The translations under genes were made by a program, and so were the position numbers. 64,000 bases of DNA from Azoarcus sp031546845. Lineage in GTDB: Bacteria > Pseudomonadota > Gammaproteobacteria > Burkholderiales > Rhodocyclaceae. The stretch spans positions 112,405 to 176,404 of the forward strand of contig JAVBJT010000018.1 of the NCBI GenBank assembly GCA_031546845.1, in the 5' to 3' direction. Of the stretch, positions 53,737-61,820 are shown piece by piece; position 1 is the first letter of the stretch; each line of letters opens with the position of its first letter. The notes under the pieces were generated by a model. It searched no databases. It worked only from the letters and a program-made list of their open reading frames with translations, and was not told the DNA's origin.

Positions 53737-54990
53737 TCATTTTTCTGACTTGTAAGTTCCTAAAAACATAGGAAAGAAACTTCTCTGATTTTTAAGTTTG
53801 ATGGTGTCATCAATCCGAATTTGGTTGGCTTTGCGCCGCACACCGTTAGAAGCAGTAATAACCTCGATATCAGGATTCTCAATGATAGCCACATGAACGT
53901 CATCGCTATGAGCTGGAGTATTGTTGTAAATACTGCTGTAAAAATCGCCTACACTTACAGCGTCTCCTGATGCAGAAATGACCTGAGGAATATCCTCAAG
54001 AAGCTGATGCTTAGCTTCTGCTCTGGCATTAGTATCAAAAAGATAAAGGTTTCCCTCTTCACGAGGATCATGTGCAAGCATATTCAGCCCAGAACGTCCA
54101 TAGTGGGCTTGCGAACTGCTGTTCTCATGTAGGACGTTATTATAAACTTGTCTTGCCCTATATGAATTTGCAAGATGAATTAACCAATAACGCCATCCGC
54201 CCGGGTTGTTTATGGAGAACGGGCTTACAAAATTTGCGCATTTTTTGAATGTAGAGAATACAATTCTTTCAGCAGTGCCAAGCCAGCTATTTTTGCTCAT
54301 TGTTAGCTCAAGGGAGCCAAGGTCACTTGCGGAGAGTGACAAATGAGATAGTTGGTCTGCAATGGCCTGCGGATTGGATTTTTGAAGAAAGGCCAGAAGA
54401 GCCTCTATCATGAAAGTGTAGAAAATTTCAGATGAATTGTTTGATCTTATGATGTCGGCAAGCGTTTCTTTGTTGACATGACTGTGCCCACATTGGTCGA
54501 GATTGAAAATAACATTTTGGTATCTCCCCGCTTTTAAAAGCTCCTTTATTTTCGGATAGATATTTTCAAAATAACTATTTAGATAATGTATTTCTACATG
54601 AAGATAGTCATTTGGAATTAAAAATTCAGTTATTACGGGAGCGAGGTTTTTCTTTAAAATCTCTATTGCGTTTTTTTCAGCATCATTCAGAATAAGAAGA
54701 CACTCAATTTCAATGAGAGGCAACCCCTGCACCGCTCTTTGGGTGTTAATGAAATTTGTTGCTTTGCTGAGCTCCTCAATGAATATTATGGGTGAGCCCG
54801 GAGCCCCGCATTGGTAGCGGCCTCCGCCAGAAAAACCATCAATTACTGCAAGCCTGAATTTTTCTCTTTTGGGTAATTGGCAACGTATAATTACATACTG
54901 GTAGAAGTACTCTCTGAGTATCTTGTGCTTTTTTCTGGAATGATCTTCAAGCACTGCGCCCTCTACCCATTGATATTTTTTTTCTGCCAT
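53737..54990 (-). CDS. tcmP: three-Cys-motif partner protein TcmP
   Basis: A 417-residue protein of the TcmP type. Its N-terminus has HSRKKHKILREYF, then a Rossmann-like IDGFSGGGRYQCG and a FNLDQCGHSHV segment, the order seen in SAM-dependent methyltransferase relatives. TcmP is defined by its constant company with the three-cysteine (Gp37/Gp68) protein, here encoded just upstream. Enzyme activity and role are unknown; anti-phage defence or nucleic-acid modification is inferred. The base composition is far more AT-rich than the surroundings, marking a different origin. Confidence 0.83.
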   Translation of the reverse strand: MAEKKYQWVEGAVLEDHSRKKHKILREYFYQYVIIRCQLPKREKFRLAVIDGFSGGGRYQCGAPGSPIIFIEELSKATNFINTQRAVQGLPLIEIECLLILNDAEKNAIEILKKNLAPVITEFLIPNDYLHVEIHYLNSYFENIYPKIKELLKAGRYQNVIFNLDQCGHSHVNKETLADIIRSNNSSEIFYTFMIEALLAFLQKSNPQAIADQLSHLSLSASDLGSLELTMSKNSWLGTAERIVFSTFKKCANFVSPFSINNPGGWRYWLIHLANSYRARQVYNNVLHENSSSQAHYGRSGLNMLAHDPREEGNLYLFDTNARAEAKHQLLEDIPQVISASGDAVSVGDFYSSIYNNTPAHSDDVHVAIIENPDIEVITASNGVRRKANQIRIDDTIKLKNQRSFFPMFLGTYKSEK

Positions 54991-55028
54991 TAAAACGTCC
55001 CTATCAGGCTAATTCACATTTGGTTTTA

Positions 55029-55811
55029 TTAAACGGCCCCTACTATGGTGACAGGCATCTCATCCCAAGTTTTACCTTTGTACTCTCTCCCGTTGGCTTT
55101 TTTTGAGCGCCGGATATTGTCCTTTCCCCATGTTCCCCATTGTTTGAAGAAGAAAGCAGTTCCGCTCCGCAGACATTGATTGTAGATTTCGTCAATCCAC
55201 TCTTCTTGGATTGGTCGTGCCTTACTCCCACTTTCCCCTCCAACGATCGCCCAATCTATAGAAGATAAATCTATCTTACCCACGGAGCCAATAAGTGGTT
55301 CAAATGAGATGAATCTTATATGCGCTGGGGTTTCTTTGATGTGTTGTAGCCGACCGGTAGCTTCGTTGTCCTCAATAGATGTTCCAAGCCAGACGTTTGG
55401 TAGAACTTCTTTAATCCTATCGTTCAGAATCATTTTCATTCTTTCAGGACGCTTAGTGAGGATTTGGTAATTATGATGCGAAGTTTCTCGCATCACCTTC
55501 CATACCTCGACGATAAAGTCGTCACTGACTTTATCGTGAAATAAGTCGCTCATTGAGTTGACGAAAATTTTTCTAGGTTTTTTCCACTTATAGGGAATAG
55601 CCAAAGCCTCATGATCTTCAATAATCGAGCCATTCCAAACTATGCGTTTATTCTTCTTGCGAGTCAGTCCAGAATATTTTTTCATACCCATGGACTCAAG
55701 CCTTCTTGCCATCTCCATCGCGTAACAGTTTTTACAGCCGGCACTGATGATTGAGCAGCCAGCTACGGGGTTCCAAGTAGAGTCCGTCCACTCGATCTGT
55801 GTTTCTGCCAT
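55029..55811 (-). CDS. three-Cys-motif protein, phage Gp37/Gp68 family (DUF5131)
   Basis: A 260-residue protein with the defining C-x6-C-x2-C at residues 19-29 (AGCSIISAGCKNCYAMEMA). Further family marks are WNPVAGC, FVNSMSDLFHD, LTKRPERMKMIL, WLGTSIEDNEA, RFISFEPLIG and VGGESGSKARP. The motif could hold an iron-sulfur cluster or zinc, radical-SAM fashion, but no standard CxxxCxxC is present. It lies 38 bases before tcmP on the same strand and forms an operon with it. Found in phages and mobile islands; its chemistry is unknown. Confidence 0.87.
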   Translation of the reverse strand: MAETQIEWTDSTWNPVAGCSIISAGCKNCYAMEMARRLESMGMKKYSGLTRKKNKRIVWNGSIIEDHEALAIPYKWKKPRKIFVNSMSDLFHDKVSDDFIVEVWKVMRETSHHNYQILTKRPERMKMILNDRIKEVLPNVWLGTSIEDNEATGRLQHIKETPAHIRFISFEPLIGSVGKIDLSSIDWAIVGGESGSKARPIQEEWIDEIYNQCLRSGTAFFFKQWGTWGKDNIRRSKKANGREYKGKTWDEMPVTIVGAV

Positions 55812-55868
55812 TTCCGTTCCCAGAAGCCCCGTGATGATGTTCCTAGTTGGTGTACTTATATGAGTAAA

Positions 55869-55882
55869 GGCTAGACCTAGCC
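55869..55882. promoter_or_regulatory. GGCTAG-AC-CTAGCC dyad near the three-Cys operon promoter
   Basis: A perfect 6-2-6 inverted repeat, 58 bases upstream of the three-Cys start. On the minus strand it sits about where a -35 box should lie for the TATAAG at 55855-55860, so a bound repressor would block this promoter. Confidence 0.4.
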
Positions 55883-56160
55883 GACATCATAAGGAATGAC
55901 TTCTTTAAAGAGCTAGCAACTGCTCAAAATAAATAATAACACATTGATTTTATAGAGAAATTTTTCTTATTGCTTTGTCCTCGTTTGATGCATGCAACGG
56001 CTATGGGGTACCTCCCTCATAAAGCAGCAGCGAACGACATGTAGGACCGAAACGGGACAAGCAGCGTAAGAGGAATGGTCCATAAGGGGTAACAGGACTG
56101 TCTGGAAAGGCCGGCATCAGGAACTCACGGCTGTTCGTTGGCGGGCAAAGAGAGCCGATA

Positions 56161-56194
56161 AAAACCCCGCAGAACCAGGGTTATGCGGGGTTTT
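56161..56194. terminator. strong bidirectional hairpin at the island's right side
   Basis: AAAACCCCGC and GCGGGGTTTT are perfect 10-base arms around a 14-base loop, with A- and T-runs at both ends, so it can stop transcription from either side. Confidence 0.8.
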
Positions 56195-56322
56195 AGCACT
56201 GTAATGGCGGAGAGATCGCCTGAATATGGCGGAAGCGGTGACGTCCAGCCACGGGATTCCAGTCAGAACAGGCAGGGCTATGGTTGCCACTATGACTATC
56301 GCTTAGCGTCATTGAAGATGCT

Positions 56323-56727
56323 CTACTTCTCTTCCGCTGCCCAATCTTTTGCCGCGAGGCGTTGCCAGATTGCCGGATTGGTATCGGGAAGAGTCAGCCT
56401 GGAACGCGCGGCGAGGGTGTCGGCAAGGCACGCTTCAGTCGCGGTGAGCGTATCGCGGCCAAGCAGCCGGCCCTGCCGATAAATGAGCACTTCGGGCAGA
56501 TCGTCGGGAAAGTAATCGCCGATGAACGAGGCGTGCTCGTCGATGTCGAGCCACAAAAGCAGGTCCGTTTCCGGCGCCTGCGCGGCAAAGGTATCGAAGA
56601 CGGGGCGCAGATCGTGGCATTTATGGCACCACGCCGCGCCCAGCGCGACGACCAGCCGGGTATCGGCGGCATTGTCGTCGAGCCGGCGGGCAAGCTCCGC
56701 CGCATGCTCCCAGGGGTCGAAGCGCAT
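56323..56727 (-). CDS. thioredoxin-like protein at the end of the T6SS locus
   Basis: About 134 residues with a thioredoxin-fold core: VVALGAAWCHKCHDLRPVF carries a CxxC (Cys-His-Lys-Cys), then LLLWLDIDEHASF and the cis-proline strand DLPEVLIYRQGRLLG. There is no signal peptide, so it acts in the cytoplasm. Its ATG overlaps the stop of the TIGR02270 gene, indicating coupling. A role in folding or activating an effector is a guess. Confidence 0.7.
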   Translation of the reverse strand: MRFDPWEHAAELARRLDDNAADTRLVVALGAAWCHKCHDLRPVFDTFAAQAPETDLLLWLDIDEHASFIGDYFPDDLPEVLIYRQGRLLGRDTLTATEACLADTLAARSRLTLPDTNPAIWQRLAAKDWAAEEK

Positions 56728-58019
56728 CAGGCCGCGCGCTCCGCAAACAGCGCCATCCGGGCAAGCTGGTCCGGCAATTGCGCGCGGGTATCGATGCAAG
56801 GCCCCGAACCCAGCGCAAGCCGCCGCGCGGCGATCCAGCGCAAGGCCTGAGGCGCGTCGCGCAATATCCCGGGCAGGCGCGCGGCCGTCAGCGTGGCGCC
56901 GAGCAGAACGGGCTGGCTGGTGGTCAAGGAAAGCGGGTAAGCGCGGATACGCGCACTATCCGGATCGGGCAGGCCGGGATCGAGATCGTCGGTGGGGCGC
57001 GGATCGCCATCGAGCGCGGTGGGAGGACGGCACAGCCCCGCACGCTCCAGGTCCACTCCGCTCAGCATGGCCCAGACCCACCCGGCCAGGCGAGCCGCGT
57101 CGGGGTGATCCAGGTATTCCAGCGCCAGCGGCAGGTAAGCGCAGTCGCCGTGATGCAGGATGAAAAGCAAGGCCTGTCGTGGCGGCAGCCCGGCCAGCAA
57201 ACCCGCAATGCCGGGATAGCCCGGCGGCACGGTGAGGCCGAGGTGGCGAACCCAGCGTTCCAGCCGGCGCCGGGCATCGTGTCGCGGGCGGCCCGTTAGC
57301 GCGGCGTACTCACGCGCCAGATCGACCACCGCCTGCCATAAAACCGGCACGCATGCCGCACGTGCCGTACTCGCGCCCGCGATGGCGGCCTCGGCGCGCA
57401 CGGTGCGCTCCTCGTCCGTCAGCATGGCGCCGATGCGTTCGCATGCGCTGGCGCCGAGCGATCGGCACGCGGCGGCGCGCACCGCCGCCTGGGGCGAGGC
57501 CAGCGCCTTTTCCGTAACGCCGAGCGCAATCCGCGCGGGATTGCGCATCAGGTGCACCGCTCGCCACGCGGCCACCTGCAAGGTGGCGGGAACGCCATCG
57601 TCGGCCAGCCAATGCCCGATCCACGGCCGCGCATGGCGTTCGTCGCTCCAGGCGAAGGCGCTGATCAAGCCGCGCAGCATGCGCCGTGGATCGCGTGCGA
57701 GCACGTCCCACACCGCTTTGAGGCGGGCGCCGGCGGCCTCAGATTCGAGCGCCAGCAGCGTGCAGACAAAGGCCTCGCCCGCGCCTTGCCAGCGGGTGAG
57801 TTCATGCAACGCCCTGTCCCATCCCGCCGCGCCGGCCACGCGCAAACCATCCAGATGCGCCGTGAGCAAGCGGTCGAACTGAGCCAGTTGCGCCAGACCG
57901 ACCAGCGGCGAATGCGCGCTGGCGTCCCATTGCGACCAGTAAAAGGCGGCGTCCCCCGCGTGGCGGGTGACGAGCGCGGGGATGGTGGGTTTTACGGTGG
58001 AAGGCGTGGGGGCGGGCAT
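56727..58019 (-). CDS. TIGR02270 family T6SS-associated protein
   Basis: About 430 residues of HEAT-like helical repeats (for example AAVRAAACRSLGASACERIG and AEAAIAGASTARAACVP), matching the TIGR02270 family that is encoded with type VI secretion effectors. Its function is unknown; a chaperone or adaptor role is inferred. ATG 58019 is used, as a TTG two codons earlier adds nothing. The N-terminal PALVTRHAGDAAFYWSQWD is typical of the family. Confidence 0.75.
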   Translation of the reverse strand: MPAPTPSTVKPTIPALVTRHAGDAAFYWSQWDASAHSPLVGLAQLAQFDRLLTAHLDGLRVAGAAGWDRALHELTRWQGAGEAFVCTLLALESEAAGARLKAVWDVLARDPRRMLRGLISAFAWSDERHARPWIGHWLADDGVPATLQVAAWRAVHLMRNPARIALGVTEKALASPQAAVRAAACRSLGASACERIGAMLTDEERTVRAEAAIAGASTARAACVPVLWQAVVDLAREYAALTGRPRHDARRRLERWVRHLGLTVPPGYPGIAGLLAGLPPRQALLFILHHGDCAYLPLALEYLDHPDAARLAGWVWAMLSGVDLERAGLCRPPTALDGDPRPTDDLDPGLPDPDSARIRAYPLSLTTSQPVLLGATLTAARLPGILRDAPQALRWIAARRLALGSGPCIDTRAQLPDQLARMALFAERAA

Positions 58020-58060
58020 GGTCAAGAGGGTTCAGATCAGATAATCGTTGCAATCGAGGG

Positions 58061-59137
58061 TTACTTCTCTTCGCTCTCGGTACGTTCCAGCGCCAGCAGT
58101 TTTTCCATGACGTTGAAATGGACGATGGTGTTCCACTCACCCTTTTCCTTGAACACAGCGCCATAAAGGCCCGCGAGCAGGAGCACGCCGTCGCCCACGG
58201 AAAGATTGCCCGAGCAGGCCGATACATCGGCGGGAACGTCGGCGCGGGCAACCTTGCCCCTGTCGACCGTCCACAGGCCGTAGTCGTTGGTGCACCAGAC
58301 CTTGTCCTCGTACCAGACCATGTCCTTGATGGGCAGGTTGGTGCCAACGCTGCCAATCTTCTTCCAACGGTTGTCCCGCCCCATGAAGATGCCGTTGTAG
58401 CCGGCGATATAGACGTTGCCGTCACCGCCGCAGCACACCGCGCTCAGCGGATAGTTGCTGGGAAAGGGGATTTGCCGCCATTCCTTTCCGTTGAAATGCC
58501 AGACGTCGCCCATGCCGCCAGCGGCATAGATGTCGTTTTCGCTCCAGCCATCGAAGTCCTCAAACCCTTCATGGTTTTCGAATTCAGTGGGGATGAATTG
58601 ACTGAAAGACTGCCACTGACCTTTGTCGAGGCGTTTGCCAAACCCTCGTCCGCCGCCGCAAGCGTATAAGTAGCCATCCAAAGCTTTCAATTTAGCTAAA
58701 TGGCCACGGAGAAAATTACCGTCTGCTCCGTTTTGTTTCGTCAAGCTAAACGATGATAAAGATTTGTCTTCATAGGCGGGTCCGCTGCCGGTGACGAAGC
58801 ATTGATGATCGAACGACGGGTACGTGGATACTGTTTCAACCATAATGGCTTGGCTCAGCGGTTTTTGAGCGGCCCCGATCACTATGGGCTGCCAGCCTTG
58901 CATGAACCCACCGGACCACTGATTTCCTATTTCTCTGGAGCGGTCAAATATCAGCCTGCCTTTGATTCTTAAACTGGAATCCCAGTCATTTTCTTTTTCT
59001 TCTTTGACCTGTTCGTCGGTATAGGAGGGTTCCAGCACAAAAACGAAAAGATCGTTGTATCGTACAACGCAGTCCCTAAACCAGAACCGATACTTCCAGC
59101 TAAGGTATTTTTTGTATTCATCGAGTGTAATCAGCAA
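58061..59137 (-). CDS. beta-propeller-like protein, candidate immunity partner
   Basis: A 358-residue cytoplasmic protein. Its C-terminal two thirds contain at least five repeats of about 40 residues with the pattern (Y/V)xxGxxG...W: YLYACGGGRGFG, DIYAAGGMGDVWHF, NVYIAGYNGIFM, KVWCTNDYGLWTV and LLLAGLYGAVFKEKG, as in beta-propellers. No signal peptide. It lies 12 bases downstream of the GHH toxin gene and has lower GC, the usual place and look of an immunity gene. That role is inferred. Confidence 0.6.
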   Translation of the reverse strand: MLITLDEYKKYLSWKYRFWFRDCVVRYNDLFVFVLEPSYTDEQVKEEKENDWDSSLRIKGRLIFDRSREIGNQWSGGFMQGWQPIVIGAAQKPLSQAIMVETVSTYPSFDHQCFVTGSGPAYEDKSLSSFSLTKQNGADGNFLRGHLAKLKALDGYLYACGGGRGFGKRLDKGQWQSFSQFIPTEFENHEGFEDFDGWSENDIYAAGGMGDVWHFNGKEWRQIPFPSNYPLSAVCCGGDGNVYIAGYNGIFMGRDNRWKKIGSVGTNLPIKDMVWYEDKVWCTNDYGLWTVDRGKVARADVPADVSACSGNLSVGDGVLLLAGLYGAVFKEKGEWNTIVHFNVMEKLLALERTESEEK

Positions 59138-59149
59138 GATCGGTCTCCT

Positions 59150-60358
59150 TCAGCGTGTATTTTCATCGCCGCCCGGCTCCGGCATTTGCGGCATTGATCC
59201 GGTCCCATCGTTCGGCGGCATACTGTTGGGGCAGTTGTAATACGCCCTGAGCTGCGCCAGCAGACAATCCTTGTCGCATTGCAGGGCGGCGCCGGAGAGG
59301 CGAACCGCATCGACGGCATTGTTGGCCATGTCGTTGTAGGAAATGGTGTTAGGCGATAAGCCTGAAGCAGCGCGCCGTTCTCTGTAGCTTCGAAGGCGCT
59401 CTTTCAATGCCTGATGCGCATTGCCATGCGTTCCCCAGCCCGCGTTATTCCTGGTGCCCTCAAGGCACATAACCGGCGCATTGTTCTCGTGGTAGCCTGT
59501 GCAACCTGCACTCTTGGCGGCAGCGTCCGGTATGAGGTGGTGGCCGGTCTGGCCCGGGCAGCACCCTGTCCCATCCCTATCGTTTTGATCCTTGTATTTG
59601 ACCAGCAGGCATTTGCGCGCACGGATGCAGGCATCCATCAAAGCGAACAGCGACATCAGGTTGGTATAGGCTTTACCCGGCTCGCGCACCATGTCGTTGA
59701 CGATCTCTTCGACCTTGTCCCCCAAGTCCCAGATGCTCTCAAATGCCTGAAGGGCCGCGGCTCCGGCATCGCCCATCAGGCCCGCCAACTCCTGAACAGT
59801 GCTGTATATGTCATAGGCTGTCCATAATGCCATTAGAATTGACACGACAACGGTCGGGGCCCCCAGCGTACCTATTCCTACCTTGATTCCTGTCTTAGCG
59901 GCCAATTTGGCGGTAATTCTTGCTACTCTTTCCTCTGGAATATGCTCGAGCGCCAGTTCCACCATATCGTCCAGTGAGCTTACCAGCATGCCAAGCCAGT
60001 CCAATGTGCCCAGATCGCCCAGTTGTTCGAGAACGCCGTCGATTTGTTCGCGCAGACCGGTGGGGAATTGATCAAGATTGTTGGTTTGCGGGGGTTTCAC
60101 CCACAACCCGGAGCAATGGTCGTCCATCCAGGCATTCGCGGCGGTTCTGCGATATCCCGTTTTTCCCAGGTTGTCCAGCCTCTCTGTGATCCTGGAGACT
60201 TTCCCAGCAATCCCGGTTCTTTTCTTTGTTGTATGGTTTCTTTCATCCTCGGGTTTGCATGCGCGCCTGATTGCGTTGAAGTCTTTTTCGCATGCCCTTC
60301 GTACTTCGGGTGTGTCCAAGTAGACATGCACTGGCGTGTTGGGTAGTCCTCGTGCCAT
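59150..60358 (-). CDS. T6SS effector with C-terminal GHH-type nuclease domain
   Basis: About 402 residues. The C-terminal ~120 carry the toxin mark GQTGHHLIPD, followed by ENNAPVMCLEG and GTHGNAHQALKERL, typical of Tox-GHH2 HNH/EndoVII-like nucleases. The middle is helical with a hydrophobic stretch (LGAPTVVVSILMALWTAYDI), which may help cross the target membrane. ATG 60358 is preferred, with GAGGAG eight bases upstream. The PAAR-like gene lies immediately upstream, so delivery on the VgrG spike is inferred. Confidence 0.8.
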   Translation of the reverse strand: MARGLPNTPVHVYLDTPEVRRACEKDFNAIRRACKPEDERNHTTKKRTGIAGKVSRITERLDNLGKTGYRRTAANAWMDDHCSGLWVKPPQTNNLDQFPTGLREQIDGVLEQLGDLGTLDWLGMLVSSLDDMVELALEHIPEERVARITAKLAAKTGIKVGIGTLGAPTVVVSILMALWTAYDIYSTVQELAGLMGDAGAAALQAFESIWDLGDKVEEIVNDMVREPGKAYTNLMSLFALMDACIRARKCLLVKYKDQNDRDGTGCCPGQTGHHLIPDAAAKSAGCTGYHENNAPVMCLEGTRNNAGWGTHGNAHQALKERLRSYRERRAASGLSPNTISYNDMANNAVDAVRLSGAALQCDKDCLLAQLRAYYNCPNSMPPNDGTGSMPQMPEPGGDENTR

Positions 60359-60370
60359 GTACGCCACTCC

Positions 60371-60760
60371 TCAGCTATGGTTGTGCGTCATCGGGTCGGT
60401 ATGGCGGCAGACGTTGAGCCCCTCCACCTTGACGTCAGGCGACCAATCGATGAAATAAGCCTTACCGGTGATGACTTGGCTGTTGAGGCCCATGCCGAGC
60501 TGGCGGGTGGCCGGTTCGTTGCCGGTGCTGTTGGCCAGGTAGGAGACATCCTTCTTGGCTACCGGCGTGCCGCAGACGAAGACCGTGGTGGTGCCGTTTT
60601 GCAGGTTGCGGGCGAAGGCGGTGTTGGCGTAGGGGATGAGCACCGGGCCGGCGCTGGGAAACGGGGGGCTCCAGCAGGGGTCGGGAAAGGCGGCGGCCGA
60701 AACGCCGTCGGCGGCCTTGGAGCAGAATTCGTTGTCGTTGGCGTAAACGTGGGTTTCCAT
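60371..60760 (-). CDS. PAAR-like (DUF4150) spike-tip protein
   Basis: About 129 residues starting METHVYANDNEFCSKAAD, with AFPDPCWSPPFPSAGPVLIPY, TTTVFVCGTPVAKKDVSY and a C-terminal VCRHTDPMTHNHS holding the Cys/His residues that bind a metal at the tip of the VgrG spike. DUF4150 proteins carry or link effectors. The stop is 12 bases before the effector start, consistent with joint loading. Confidence 0.87.
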   Translation of the reverse strand: METHVYANDNEFCSKAADGVSAAAFPDPCWSPPFPSAGPVLIPYANTAFARNLQNGTTTVFVCGTPVAKKDVSYLANSTGNEPATRQLGMGLNSQVITGKAYFIDWSPDVKVEGLNVCRHTDPMTHNHS

Positions 60761-60776
60761 CGGGTTCTCCGGATGG

Positions 60777-61820
60777 TCAGGGTAGGTAGCGCACAACGAT
60801 GGCGCTGCGTTCGCCGTGGTCGTTGGCCAGATGGATGAGGCCGCGCTGCCCCGGGCCATCCGGGCGCGGCATGAAGCGGGTGAGCCAGGCGAGCATGAGT
60901 GGGCCGGTGGCCGCGCCGATTTCGCCGGTGCAGTCGGCGGTGGTGAGCGTGGCGGGGGCGAATGTGCCGGGCACGGCGATGCGGGTAAGCGCGTTGGCGG
61001 CCTCGCGGGCGAAGAAGGCCTCGCCGTTCTGGTCGCTCAGGCGGAAGTGCAATGCGTCGGCCGTGAAATCGGCCTGAACGAGTGCGGCGCGCATGGCTTG
61101 GGTGAGGCCGCGCGCGCGGCTGGGCACGCTGCCGTCGGGCCTACCTTCGGCCTGCCCGCGCCCGATGCCGGCAATGTGTAGGCCGGGTTTCTCGGCCGCG
61201 CAGGCTTCGAGCAGAATCGCCGCCGCGCCTTCGCCGGGCAGAAAGCCGTCGCTATTGCCGGGCACGAGCAGCCGTTTCGCCGTGAGATAGTGGTTGATGC
61301 TGCGGGCGTTGAGGTAGCTGTCCACGCCCACGAGTAGGGCTTGCCGCGCGCCGCCCGCCGCGAACAGGGCGGCGATCTGTTCCAGAGCGATACCGAGCCC
61401 GGCCCTGCCGCCGGCGACGATGCGCGAACCGGGGTGAAAGCGCAGCCCAAGGCTTTGCTGGGCGCGCGTGGCGGTTTCGAACTGGGCGTGCTCTTCGCCG
61501 TGGGGGCGTTCGGCTTCCAGGGTGAGCAGAAAGAGCGGAATATTTTCCACGGACAGCGCGGGAAAGGCTTCCAGGCAGTCGGCAAGTGCATGGTGCAACC
61601 AGTTTGCCAGGCGGTCGGCGCCCCAGCGCTCGGTATCGGGCAGGCGGGCGACGCGCACGGGGTCTCCGTTGGATGTGCCGAATTCGCTTTCCTGGAAGTG
61701 GTCGAGACCCGCGCGCAGCGCGCATGAAATCGCGTCCGCGCTGTAGCCCAGCGCGCAGCATGCGCCCGCCGCCGCGATGCGGATGGAACGGGAAGGATGG
61801 GGGGAGGGCGGCCGGCTCAT
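60777..61820 (-). CDS. ketosynthase-like T6SS protein lacking the catalytic cysteine
   Basis: A 347-residue thiolase-fold protein related to beta-ketoacyl synthases (RQALLVGVDSYLNARSINH, DGFLPGEGAAAILLEA). Where active enzymes have the TACAT nucleophile, this one has RIVAGGRAGLG with no cysteine, and the usual histidine motif reads RLSDQNGEAFF. It is probably structural or adaptor-like, in the DUF2169/DUF4150 context where such proteins recur. It starts at ATG 61820, overlapping the DUF2169 stop. Confidence 0.78.
   Translation of the reverse strand: MSRPPSPHPSRSIRIAAAGACCALGYSADAISCALRAGLDHFQESEFGTSNGDPVRVARLPDTERWGADRLANWLHHALADCLEAFPALSVENIPLFLLTLEAERPHGEEHAQFETATRAQQSLGLRFHPGSRIVAGGRAGLGIALEQIAALFAAGGARQALLVGVDSYLNARSINHYLTAKRLLVPGNSDGFLPGEGAAAILLEACAAEKPGLHIAGIGRGQAEGRPDGSVPSRARGLTQAMRAALVQADFTADALHFRLSDQNGEAFFAREAANALTRIAVPGTFAPATLTTADCTGEIGAATGPLMLAWLTRFMPRPDGPGQRGLIHLANDHGERSAIVVRYLP

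Larger units (their letters stand above)
55812..56322 (-). other. right flank of the island, no gene seen
   Basis: 511 bases. The first ~180 are AT-rich and contain the likely promoter of the three-Cys operon (minus-strand TATAAG at 55855-55860). The rest returns to chromosomal GC content and holds a strong hairpin at 56161-56194. No open frame with a good start is present. The island-chromosome border probably lies here. Confidence 0.55.

Noticed and set aside
56190..56300. Possible attR after the hairpin (GGCGGAGAGAT wording)
   Set aside because: It does not match the tRNA-Gly 3' end; no direct repeat of the attL core could be found.
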